A DNA stretch of 64,000 bases from Liquidambar formosana (taxonomy: Eukaryota; Streptophyta; Magnoliopsida; Saxifragales; Altingiaceae): NCBI GenBank assembly GCA_039720395.1, contig CM077831.1:16608982-16672981 (forward strand), read 5' to 3'. Shown here piece after piece: positions 10,662 through 20,602 of the stretch. Each line of letters starts with the position of its first letter. Within the stretch, counting starts at the first letter, position 1. Made by a program: the position numbers and the translations under genes. Under the pieces are notes generated by a model that saw only the letters and a program-made list of their open reading frames with translations, did not search any database and was not told where the DNA came from.

Positions 10662-11688
10662 TTAACCACGTTCTTCTGTTTGCATATCTGGAAATGTTGG
10701 TCTTGGATAGAAATTTCTTATTGGTTTGGCAATATTTTTTAATGTACTGACTTGTTGTTCATCTTTAAATGTATTTATTATTTCTTCAGCTTCTATGTAT
10801 GAGTTAATTATTTTATTTACTGGTGCTATTGTTTTACTAGTTGATGGTTGAGGTTGAGGTGTTTCAGGCATATTTTGTATTTTGTTTTCAATTATTTCAT
10901 CTAAAAATTTTAACCTTTCTTCTAATTCTTGTTTTAGATTTTTTGAGAGTTGTTTTGTGTCTACTGGAGGTATTTTATGAGGTATAAATAAGGGCTTACT
11001 ATCTTTTTTCTCTGGAGTTTTACTTTGTACTTGATTTTCTATTCTTATCAATTGTTCTGATATTGTTTTCATATTTTGATTAGTATAATTATTTTTCAAA
11101 TATTTTCAGAATGTCTCTTCCATTAGGTTGAGTATTTTCTTCAGATCTAGCCTTAAATGGGGAGGCTATGACTATGTTATTTTTATACTGTATGATGAGA
11201 TGATCGAGAGGAGGATGTACAGATTCTACCAATTCTTTATTCTGATACAACTACCAAGTTGTAGTACTTTTTCCCGTTATTTGGATTTCTTTTATGAAAG
11301 GATACTCAATGCTATCATCTTCAACATATATTTCAAACCATACAAAAAAGTATGTATGCATTTGATGTTTTTTGAGAAAATGATAATATTTTTCTTGAAT
11401 ATCATCTCTTTGTTCTTTACTGATGAAGTTACTGAAAAACCATTGTCTTTTATTTTTATTTTCTTCTGATAAAAATTCTTTTCTTAAGAATTCTTTATCT
11501 ATTTCAAATTCTCTTTTCAGAGTTATCATCATTATTCCTGGTCTTCGCATTTGAGAACGAGTTGGTGACATATTTTGGTATTCTTCTTCTTCAGACTTAT
11601 TATCATATTGTTTTGTTGTTGTATAATAAGGATGAGAAATATTGGTTGTATTTTGTACTCCTTGAAGGTTTGGTTGTACTGGTTGCAA
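10662..11688 (-). pseudogene. Viral polyprotein segment between movement and coat proteins
   Basis: Two open stretches in different frames (11251-11688 and 10662-11099). The first has Arg/Glu-rich and aromatic runs (KRQWFFSNF). The second is Lys/Glu-rich and probably coiled-coil forming, with a proline-rich hinge. No catalytic domain is recognised. In this virus group the region links the movement protein to the coat protein. Confidence 0.55.
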
Positions 11689-11704
11689 AACGTAAAGAGG
11701 TATT

Positions 11705-12588
11705 TTAGGGGCTGAGGGAAGGAGCTGGTTGTTCCCATATCCTAGAAGGAACTGAAGAACAAGAAGCTCTCAAGGATTCTTCAAAATCTTTTATTTTTAC
11801 TGATGATTCTTTTGGAAGTCTGAAAGAACTAGCAAAGCTAAGTCCTTCACTTCCATCTGTATACTCTATCATTTTCTTAACCCTTGTAGTAGTTATATCT
11901 CTTTTTAGTGAAGACATTATTTGGGGGAAATCCCATATTTCTGGCATTACTAATTCTGTCCATTTTATCCTTTGAGGTACTACTATGTGATCCTTATTTT
12001 TTAGGTTTGTCCTTAGCAAAAGAGTTTCTCCTTTAGGAGAAGTTTGTTTTGCTCTAGGATTTGTACAAGTTGTAAAAACTTTATACTGAATTCTGTGTAT
12101 TATGAGTAATGGAGATGATCCATCTTTTATCTCAGAATTATGTATTTTTATATTGAGGGTTAGAACATCCATGATGTTCTTATCTCCAAGACTAACAGTG
12201 TAGTCTGGGAATAGATTCAAATATATTGGTCCTTCATGAAGTCCTGCTTGGATTCCTTCTAGCATAGACTTCTCAAAGTTATTCCATCTGCAGTCTCTTA
12301 GCGCCATGGCTAGAGACATATTGAGGCCTTCTCTTCCTAATGGTTTGGTAGCAACCTGTACTAAACCTATATGTAGGAATTTAAAGCCGTCTTTGATATG
12401 CTTTATTATTATTTTCTCATTAAAGAGTTGCATTGTTTGATGTTCACCGTTTAAGGTTATTGTTTCTTCTTATGCTTTGACATTCATATTGGAGAATATT
12501 TTGAAAGTTCCTTTATATACTTCAGAAACAAGTACTTTGGGTATCTTCCAATTATTAAGACTTGAATTATTAATATCGTATTCTTTTT

Positions 12589-12593
<5 letters not shown>
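11705..12593 (-). pseudogene. Viral movement protein region (30K superfamily), N-terminally truncated
   Basis: The open frame from 12433 carries HIGLVQVATKPLGREG, ALRDCRW and a VSLGDKN stretch, recognisable as the 30K-type movement domain of petuvirus/florendovirus-like polyproteins, which helps virus pass through plasmodesmata. Homologous reading continues upstream across a stop near 12470 to about 12593, where it ends abruptly at the (AT)n tract. The N-terminus is therefore missing. Confidence 0.75.

Positions 12594-12647
<54 letters not shown>
12594..12647. repeat. (AT)27 microsatellite at the viral junction
   Basis: An uninterrupted 54-bp AT dinucleotide tract directly abuts the last sequence readable as viral. 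Endogenous florendoviruses are reported to sit preferentially next to TA-rich dinucleotide repeats, so this probably marks the integration junction. Confidence 0.95.
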
Positions 12648-12650
<3 letters not shown>

Positions 12651-13051
12651 TGTGTGTGTTTGGAGGGGGGGTTCTTTTTATTATTTTTTTTATCAATTGT
12701 AATTTTATTTTATTTTTAATTTTTTGTTGTGCATTTGTTATCTCTAACATAATTTTAAAGCATGAGTTATGGTTCTTTTTAATCAAAGAATGATGGGCGA
12801 TGTTTTTTAGGTACTACTATTTTGGATGCACAGGCTTCTAGATGGTTTGTGTATCACAGGGATTAGGTCTAAGCCTCATAGCTTGGGATACTGCTCATTT
12901 AGCTGAAAAAGAAAAAGAAATTGCCAACTTACATGTCAAGATTGATTATGGCTTAGTCTATGGAAGCAAGAACTAATGCCATCCTTGATATGTCGAATTA
13001 ATGTTGCTTTGGTTGCACTGCAAAATTCAATTTTGTGCTCTTTAATCTGTT
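12648..13051. other. AT-rich spacer, no gene seen
   Basis: It begins with GT- and T-rich runs, followed by sequence without a recognisable coding signal. Scattered protein-like fragments all contain stops. Confidence 0.6.
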
Positions 13052-14086
13052 AACAATGTTGCCATTAGATTAGTGTTTGTTGGTTGTTCTAGAGAGTCAC
13101 TTCAAAGTCTATGTAAGTCTGCATTTCACACATTCAGTACGAAATTAAGAATTAATTTTTGCATCATAATTTGAGTCATACATGTTTAGAGAAAGAGTAA
13201 ATAAATAGTGGGGTTCGCTAAATGCACAGATTGCAGTGCTTTTTTTGTGTGGTGCAGATCACTATATCATAACAGGCAAACGTTTGAGCGATTCAAAGCA
13301 CCAAGTGAAGAGCGAAATCTGTCTTAAGGACATAGTGTCAAATGCTTGCATTGATCATCCAGTTTCTGTTTTAACAAATCGTGTAGGACACTCTAAACAC
13401 ATACAAACAATAATTTTTACGAAAATTCGAAAAGATAACTTCTAAAAAACGTATTTAGAACTTAACTGCTCCACCAACCCACCAGGACTTACTATTATTT
13501 GGAAACAGTTATCCTAGTTCTTAGCAAAAAAAAAAATTAATAATAATAATAAGGGAAATGATCATTGGGACGAGCCTATGAGACCAATGCAAAGACTGAA
13601 ACTGCAAAAATACAAAACTACCCTCACCATAAATCACTGAGAATCCTACCCACTTTGCAAAAAAATTTCTCTCTCTCTCTCTACTTTATCTCCTACGGAT
13701 ATTTTTCTCTTTCATAAGATACAGACCAACCCCTTTTTCTAAAAATCTATCTCTTCTACCCACCACAAAGCAAGTCTCTCTCTCTCTCTCTCTTTTCTTA
13801 CCCACCTCAAAACACGAAATCGATCACTATCAAATACCCAACAATCCGTTATCCGAGCTCCGACGACTGCAACTCTCGCTTAACCTTTCTCCTTAATTTT
13901 TGTCGTCACTCAACGACAAAATGAAAAGGTGCTATCACACAAACCACTTTCTCTTTCTACAAGAGTGAAGTTCTATGATAGTGGTCCATTAAGATTTGTA
14001 AATTGGATATGATATATGGGTTATGGTTGTAGGCTTGCTCGTGATGAGTGAAGGTCTTGAAGATGCGATTCTGGTTTGATAGCTTT
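13052..14086 (+). repeat. Tandem duplicate, copy 1 (about 1.03 kb)
   Basis: Matches 14187-15217 with an offset of about 1135 bp and an estimated 90-95% identity. It contains (CT)n tracts near 13671 and 13777 and a 69-codon open frame (13236-13445, with GKRLSDSKHQVK and EICLKD) that is preserved in the other copy over about 60 residues but then ends differently. I recognise no family; it could be an exon remnant. A CAG precedes the conserved part, compatible with an acceptor site. Confidence 0.85.
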
Positions 14087-14186
14087 GAAATTTTGGTTTT
14101 ATATATGAAGTGCCGTATGAGTTGATTAGTGTGGATAAAAATTAGGAGTAAATATAAATGTGGGATTATAGGTGGCTACTTCTATT

Positions 14187-15217
14187 GACAATGTTGCCAC
14201 TAGATTAGTGTTTGTTGGGTGTTCTAGAGAGTCACTTCAAAGTCTGTGTAAGTTTGCATTTCACACATTCAGTACGTAATTAAGAGTTAATTTTTGCATC
14301 ATAATTTGAGTCATATGTGTTTAGAAAGAGAGTAAATAAATAGTGAGGTTCGCCAAACACACAAATTGCAGTGCTTCTTCTGTGTGGTGCAGATCACTAT
14401 ATCACAATAGGCAAACGTTTGAGCGATTCAAAGCACCAAGTGAAAGGCAAAATCTGTCTTAAGGACATAGCGTCAAATGCTAGCATTGATCATCTAGTTT
14501 CTATTTTAACGACTCGTGTAAGACATTCTAAACACATACAAACAATAATTTTTACGAAAAGTTGAAAAGATAACTTCTAAAAAACGTATTTAGAACTTAA
14601 CTGCTCTACCAACCCACCAGGACTTACTATTATTTGGAAAGAGTTATCTTAGTTCTTACCAAAAAAAATTAATAATAACAATAAGGGAAATGATAATTGG
14701 GACGAGTCTATAAGACCAATGCAAAGACCGAAACTGCAAAAATACAAAACTACCCTCACCATAAATCACTGAGAATCCTACCCACTTTGCAAAAAAATTC
14801 TCTCTCTCTCTCTCTCGTTCATAAGATACAGACCTAACCCTTTTCTAAAAATCTCACTCTTCTACCCACCACAAAGCAACTCTCTCTCTCTCTCTCTCTC
14901 TTTCTCTTCTTACCCACCTCAAACACGAAATCACTATCAAATACCCAACAATCCGCTATCAGAGCTCTAACAACTGCAACTCTCGCTCAACCTTTCTCCT
15001 TAATTTTTGTCGTCACACAACGACAAAGTAAAGAGGTGTTGTCACACAAACCACTTTCTCTCTCTACAAGAGTAAAGTTCTGTGATAGTGGTCCATCAAG
15101 ATCTGTAAATTGGATATGATATATAGGTTGTGGTTGTAGGCTTGCTCGTGATGAGTGAAAGTCTTGAAGATGTGATTCTCATGTCTGGAGGTGCTCACTG
15201 GTTTGATAGAGGCACGA
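14187..15217 (+). repeat. Tandem duplicate, copy 2 (about 1.03 kb)
   Basis: Second copy of the preceding unit. Its open frame (14371-14565) keeps most residues of the first, but substitutions include radical ones and the stop comes earlier, so there is no strong sign of purifying selection. (CT)n tracts occur near 14802 and 14880. Confidence 0.85.
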
Positions 15218-16209
15218 TTTTTTGTCTATTCTTCTCTTCTTCATTTTTTTTTCCCCCTGCTTGTGGATTTATGTGTTTTTCAGATAATTTTCTTTAAACC
15301 CAAGATAATTATCTAGCAATTCAAGATAAAATTATAACTTTTCATAAAATAACTTCATTTTTTATATTGACTTTTTCAGTTTATTTTTTCTTTCAAATCT
15401 TGATTTTTGTGTTGTTGTTCCGTATGTTCAACTTTATGATGTTATCTTGATTTCTTCCTATGATTTTTTTTTTCTTGATTTTTCCATTTATTGGTTTGAA
15501 GTAAGTAATTTGAATTTTCAAAATAAAAAACCGGCCTCTTTTTTATGTTGTGGGGGATTCTTGTTTGTTTGACTTTGAGCATAATTTTCGGTTGAGTATT
15601 TGAAGCAAATAGGAAAATAGTTTTTGATCTTTTTAGTATGGATGCGCAAGTTTCAATAAGGACCTTTTTTGTATTAGCAAATTGAAACTCGGCATGTCAG
15701 GCGGCATATTACTTCGGCATTCTATGACTTGGCTCATTAAAACTACTCTAATAATAACATGGCATTTTTTTTATTTTTTATTGGGTGCTATTTTTACTCT
15801 TACATGGAGCGTGGTCTAGATGCTTAGCGACGTTGGAAGGGGTCAGGTCATACATAACTCGTGAATTAACAGATAAAAACTAGAATCCCTCTCTAACGAC
15901 CTCACGCGTCAAAGTTGAATATCCCAAAAAACAAAGTTTACTCTAAAGTTACTCACTTGATAACAAAACGGTCCAATAAAAGCCCTCCACATACATAGTC
16001 AACCCTAGGCACCACCACCGTCATTGGTGTCACAAGTAGCAACTTCGAAACCACGAAAGAAGCAGCTTCTCTGTTTCTCTCTCCTTTCTCTCTTCTTTCT
16101 TTCTTCGTTCTCTGCGGGTTCCTCTCAACCCCATCTATAACAAAGCTCATAGCAACCATCTTTCTCCCAAATTAACACACCCGCAAAGTAATCAGCGCCA
16201 TATATCGAT
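15218..16209 (+). promoter_or_regulatory. Upstream region of the first C2 gene
   Basis: T-rich non-coding sequence with no other gene. The last 150 bp are pyrimidine-rich (CTCTCTCCTTTCTCTC...), typical of a plant 5' leader. A CCAATAAAAG element lies near 15972. This upstream region is not homologous to those of the other two C2 genes, so the promoters differ. Confidence 0.4.
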
Positions 16210-16707
16210 ATGAAGCACACGCCACTCACTTTGGAAGTCACAGTCATCTCCGGCGAAGGCCTGCGTCTCAACCGTAGGCAGCCAGTCAAGAAAAATGCAT
16301 TTGTCATCATCCGATCTGATTCGCATAATTATCGCACAACGAAGATGGACACGGAAGGAGGAAGCCGCCCTTCGTGGAACGAGAAGTTCGTGGTGGACAC
16401 GCCAACGAAGGCAGGGTTCATAACGGTGGAAGTGCAATGCAAGACTTCTTTGGTTAACAAAGTGGTCGGAAAGGGGAGAATTCCGGCTTCCGATATTGTT
16501 GGAGGGTATACGCCGGAGAGCTACTTGCATTTCTTGAGTTATAGGTTGAGGGATGCGAATGGCGAGCGCAATGGAATTATTAATCTGTCGGTGAGAGTGA
16601 AGGTGCCGGAATTTGTTGGTTCGGTGTCGAGGCCCTGGCTGGGAACTCCGGTGACTCCGGTGGTTGAGAAGCATTACGGCGGGGTGGTGACAGGAGTTCC
16701 GGTCTAG
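16210..16707 (+). CDS. C2-domain protein, BON1-associated protein (BAP1/BAP2)-like, copy 1
   Basis: 165 residues, single exon. One C2 domain (about residues 6-135) opens with LEVTVISGEGLRL, then SWNEKF and FLSYRLRDANGERNGIINLSVRVK, and the product ends GGVVTGVPV. Order and the VVTGVPV tail match plant BON1-associated proteins, small membrane-binding C2 proteins that act with copine BON1 to restrain defence and cell death; function is inferred from family. The loop-1 Asp of Ca-binding C2 domains appears replaced (KNAF), so calcium binding may be weak. The stop is TAG where copy 3 has TGG, and the ancestral TAA persists at 16722-16724, so this protein lacks the last five or so residues. Confidence 0.88.
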   Translation: MKHTPLTLEVTVISGEGLRLNRRQPVKKNAFVIIRSDSHNYRTTKMDTEGGSRPSWNEKFVVDTPTKAGFITVEVQCKTSLVNKVVGKGRIPASDIVGGYTPESYLHFLSYRLRDANGERNGIINLSVRVKVPEFVGSVSRPWLGTPVTPVVEKHYGGVVTGVPV

Positions 16708-17000
16708 TATAGTTACTCTGTGTAAATATGGATGGGTATACATACGCTTGGACCGTCAATTACTTAGTGTCTATGGACATTTGTACACAATGCAAACATT
16801 AAGATTTTTTTGAGACCACAAGAGAAAATTTAAAATTAATAAATTTTTTGATTCATTACAGATTACATTCCCTCAATTCTTTATAATTACAGTTCCTCAG
16901 TCCCTCTCTCTCTCTCTCTCTCTCTCTCATATTTTATCTCAGAGGAAAGGGAAAACCTCACAATAAACCAATGACCAAGAAGTTAGGAGGTGAAATGAAA
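16708..17000. other. 3' flank of C2 copy 1
   Basis: Probable 3' untranslated region, then a (CT)n tract at about 16907-16928. Homology with the flank downstream of C2 copy 2 starts near 16930. Confidence 0.5.
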
Positions 17001-17384
17001 CAGTGGCGGCTCTAGAGATGCCAAACTTTGATTAATACCCAGAATTTAATCCTAATTCAACATATCAAAGAAGTTTTACAACAAAAGAAAAAGCAAAGTA
17101 CCAAAAAACATCAAGTGACTACAATAATTAATCAAATGAGAAGTCAGAGAAAGAGTAAAAAAATCCTATGAGTAGGGCCAAATTTGTATCCTGAAATATT
17201 TATGTTGGTAGAAATATACAGCGCAAAAGAAATGTGACTAATAATATAAGAGCCCAAAAGAAAAAGGAAAAAAAAAATCAGAAGGGACAAATTTGTCCAA
17301 AAATTTTAGGTGGAAAATATTTTTAAAAAGGAAAATTCAAAGGGGCCAGGTGACCCCACCAAGTCACACTTGGCTCCGGCCCTG
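17001..17384. mobile_element. hAT-type MITE, 384 bp
   Basis: Starts CAGTGGCGGCTCTAG and ends CTTGGCTCCGGCCCTG, imperfect terminal inverted repeats. It is flanked by AAATGAAA (16993-17000) and AAATGAAG (17385-17392), an 8-bp target duplication with one mismatch. Non-coding. Inherited in unit B at 25666-26081. Confidence 0.8.
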
Positions 17385-17538
17385 AAATGAAGCCAACGTT
17401 CAAAGTAATTTGCATTCGAATCACAGACCTCTTTCTTGCAGACTATTCTTGGGGTGATCGAGGAAGAAGAATAAGTTCAAACAATATATAACTCTTGACC
17501 ATAGCCAAGGTTAAGTATAAGAATCATGAAAGAAAGTA

Positions 17539-17816
17539 CTCCTTCCATTCCTATTTTATTGGCCTCCTTTCATTTTTTAGAATATTCCAAAATTATAGTT
17601 TCATTCAAAATGTTAATGAGTCTTTTGATTTTATTTCTTAAAATACCCTTCCTCATGGATATTTTTCATGGATATTTTATTTTTGTCCCAATATTTATAT
17701 ACTTGATGGAAAATTTTGAATATTAATACCCATATGTTTGATGTGAAAGCATTTAATAGGCTTTCCAAAAAACACATGATTTTTCAAAAGTGACAATCAA
17801 CTAGGACGGGAGGGAT
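17539..17816. mobile_element. Stowaway-like (Tc1/mariner) MITE, 278 bp
   Basis: Ends CTCCTTCCATTCCTA... and ...TAGGACGGGAGGGAT are imperfect inverted repeats of the CTCCCTCCGTCC type, bounded by TA dinucleotides. Non-coding; the counterpart in unit B is 26270-26507. Confidence 0.7.
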
Positions 17817-17818
17817 TA

Positions 17819-19150
17819 TCATTTTTCATCTTCTTCATTTTATGAAGTTGTTCATGGTGTTGAAGTAGGGTTAAAGTATTTGGCATTGCCTAAATCGTCT
17901 TTGGGATTCCTAGCTCGTCCGATACCTAATATATATGAAGGATTCCACAAGGGTTGCCGACGCAAGTTTTTTTGCTGATTTTATTTATTTGTTTTTTTCT
18001 TTTTTTAATGATGAGGAAACCCTTTGGGCAAACCCCGAGCGCATATAAGGCCGCACAACCCTTATGAATCAAATAAAATCAAGATCCATGAAAACCTTGT
18101 TTGTGTGACCCAAAGAGGATAGCAAGAGTTGGACTTAGGATCTCCGCATCCAAAGATGAGATCCCTTGCCGATTAACCTACCCCTCCGGGTTTATTTTCC
18201 ACTGGCTTTTATCAAGGATTTTCTCGATAGATGAATGGAAGCTAGGAGGAATTTTTATTTATTTATTTTTTCACACCAATTTCAAAGCTAATCCAGAGGG
18301 TTTTTTCACCTTTCACTCAAAAGAGTGCTAAGCATACTGAATAATTTTTTCCACAATTTTTCACTGATTAGTTGTGGCAATGACAAGTTCAAAATTAATA
18401 AACTCTTCTCCTTTGAATTTAAAGCAGAAAAGTAGGTGCAAGTGCACTTTCTTTTTCTTTTTTTCTTTTTTATATTTTAAGCCAAGACCTCAGCATAGCC
18501 TAGGCTCTTATTGGGGCGTGTGGAGCATGCTATTTGGTCCCAGGGTCATTGACATGAATATTCAATGAATGTAGCACATCCCTTTATGGGTCTTTCTTTG
18601 TATGTTACAATAACTACTAATGGTCCATTATGATTCTAGGTCAAGAAAAATGTTATTTCTCCTTTTTGAGAAATATATTTGACTCTATAAAAATCGAATT
18701 CCAACTTCAATAGCAATCCTTCTTTAAGTTTAAAATAAATAAATAAACTCATTTAATTTTTATATTAAGTTTTAATTTACAATTTCATCAGCCGGTAAAG
18801 AGGTGTAGGTGAATTCATAACATATATATATATATATTCTTTTTGGGGGTGAAATGTGGAAGCTTTATTCAATACTAAGGTGTAGTACAAAAATGAGGGG
18901 TTGCCACACTAATAGCATCCTAGCGGATTTGGATCCTCAGTAGGGTTTTTTTTTTTTTTTTGGTTGGGATTTTGTAGGGTTTTTCATATCATTCGAGTTT
19001 TGATGATCTAACAATTCTTTATTTTTGTATTTATTTACAACACAAACAATACAATGTTTTTTTCTTTTAATTTGTAGTGATTGGGCTTTTTCTTTTCTTT
19101 TCTTTTCTTTTCTTTTCTTTTTTTGATAACCAGGTGAAATTATATAAAAG
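17819..19150. other. Duplicated non-coding spacer
   Basis: No gene. A weak repeat-like stretch lies at about 18000-18320 (also in unit B near 26700-27010). Poly-T and (TTTTC)n tracts occur at about 18946-18961 and 19087-19118, and there is a short (AT)n near 18824. Confidence 0.6.
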
Positions 19151-19152
19151 GA

Positions 19153-19368
19153 GTGATTGGGCTGGTGATTGATGATATACGTGCTGAAATGAGGATGTCA
19201 TTAGGAGGGGTGAAGTTCTTGCATATCCTTAGAACAGGCAACGAGGCAGACCATGGCCTTGCCAAGTTTACTAGAAATCTTGATGATGTTTTTTGTTTGG
19301 ATGGAGGAAGTTTCGCTGTGTGTAAGGGACCAAGTCCAAAAAAGTGGGAACTTTGTTTCTTTCAATAA
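19153..19368 (+). pseudogene. RNase H-like (RVT_3-type) C-terminal fragment
   Basis: An open stretch with VKFLHILRTGNEADHGLAK resembles the last helix and strand of plant RNase H-like domains found at the end of LINE-type polyproteins and in dispersed 'non-LTR' pseudogenes (R-x-N-x-A-D/A-H-x-L-A). Only the C-terminal third remains. In unit B all but the last residues (LDGGSF..., from about 32458) are missing through a deletion joining 'ccttctt' to 'gtttggatgg'. Not a working gene. Confidence 0.5.
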
Positions 19369-20183
19369 TATTATATATTGGGTATAAAAAAAAAAAAAAA
19401 AAAAAAAAAGGAAGACCTCAACCCACCAGAGGTCTGTCCCGATTAATCAAAATTTCCTTGCACTTGACCATATGTTCATGTAGGGAGTAGCTTAAATTTC
19501 CTTGCACATACCATGGAGTCTTTGTTTTTTGCGAAGACATGGCTTGCTTAGACAAGTGTGCTGACAACACCACATGACAGAAACCACATCCATCCAAAAA
19601 ATGTGCCTGCCCGGCCCATATATATATATGTATATATGTTGTTCTCATCACCAAAAAATCTCCTTACTGATCACAGTATACTTTTACACTTGGAAAATTT
19701 GGAAAAGGTCCGATCTTCGTCGATCGGTCCAGATCGATTGTGCACGCCACCAAAGATATAGCTAGAAAAGTCCAAAGCTGTAGAAGCAGAGGAGCATTCT
19801 ACCTGTTACATGCACGCACCATGACGCATTCAAAGTAGCCTTTTTAATTAGGGAGCCTACCCTCGTTTTGAAATAGGGAGATTTCCACACCTCCCATCTT
19901 CGTCTGTCCTTAATTCCTTACCCTTAGCCCTACTCTATTAGTTTCTAAAGCATTTTAGATACAATGATGCTACTCGCCGTGATCTTCAAAACTTGTATCT
20001 TTGAAATCTACTCATCATGATTTTCAAACAATACCTATTTTGATTAGGTAATTCTGAAAAATCTATATATATATATATATATAGATATGTTACTTTTTGC
20101 TTTTAAAACGGGAACATGCAAATTATGATGTTAAATAATAATATGTTACTCTTTTGTTATTGTTAAATAGTATTCCCTCCGTC
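19369..20183. other. Duplicated non-coding spacer
   Basis: A poly-A run at about 19387-19408, then sequence shared with unit B (32580-33395), with short (TA)n tracts at 19619 and 20064. No gene seen. Confidence 0.6.
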
Positions 20184-20321
20184 AATCTCTCTTGGTCAGC
20201 CACCAATCAGGGTTATTAGCCTGGACATTAAACGACCTCATGGGGCGGGGGCCCCGCGTGGAGAGCGGGGATTAGTCGGGCTCTGGTAGTTCGGACACCT
20301 CGTTACTTGCCAAAAAAAAAA
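20184..20321 (+). mobile_element. SINE-like insertion (5'-truncated), unit A only
   Basis: A 138-bp GC-richer segment ends in a poly-A run and is flanked by 18-bp near-perfect direct repeats, AATAGTATTCCCTCCGTC (20166-20183) and AATAGTACTCCCTCCGTC (20322-20339). The equivalent place in unit B has one copy of this sequence, so it is an empty site. GGATTAGTCGGGCT and GGACACCT near the 3' end resemble the tail of plant Au-type SINEs. No complete pol III promoter is visible, so the family is tentative. Confidence 0.65.
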
Positions 20322-20328
20322 AATAGTA

Positions 20329-20600
20329 CTCCCTCCGTCCTACAAAAATATATCAAGTTTGACAAAATACACAGTTTAGGCAAAACCATCATTACCTTAA
20401 CTTGTCATTTATTAGACTCCATCTTTCCAAAAATACCCTCATTAACTTGGTATTGGGTTTTGTGTTAAGAGTAGTTATTGAAATTTTAAAGGGTAGTGTA
20501 AGAAAATTCAAAAAATTTATGATTTGACTTTCTAAAATGAACAAACATTTTGGGACACAAAAAGTAGCAAAAATGGCCCATCTTAGTGGGACGGAGGGAG
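20329..20600. mobile_element. Stowaway MITE, 272 bp
   Basis: Terminal inverted repeats CTCCCTCCGTCCTAC... and ...GTGGGACGGAGGGAG, flanked by TA (20327-20328 and 20601-20602). The counterpart in unit B is 33400-33670. Confidence 0.85.
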
Positions 20601-20602
20601 TA

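Larger units (their letters stand above)
4923..12593 (-). mobile_element. Endogenous caulimovirid (florendovirus/petuvirus-like) integrant, decayed
   Basis: Read on the minus strand, the domains come in caulimovirid polyprotein order: movement protein, coat protein with CCHC knuckle, aspartic protease (DSGAD), reverse transcriptase, RNase H. A second downstream ORF follows. A movement protein joined upstream of the other domains distinguishes it from Ty3/Gypsy elements. The two-ORF layout fits florendoviruses better than single-ORF petuviruses; that choice is inference. The frame is broken by many stops and several frameshifts. The 5' side is cut inside the movement-protein region at an (AT)n tract. 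The limit at the 4923 side is uncertain, since viral-looking sequence is clear only to about 5300. Confidence 0.85.

Noticed and set aside
4923..12593. Ty3/Gypsy retrotransposon instead of virus
   Set aside because: A movement-protein region precedes the coat/protease/RT/RNase H order, no integrase was found, and no LTRs flank it.
12477..12786. Open frames with Tyr-Ile repeats on both strands
   Set aside because: Read through the AT microsatellite.
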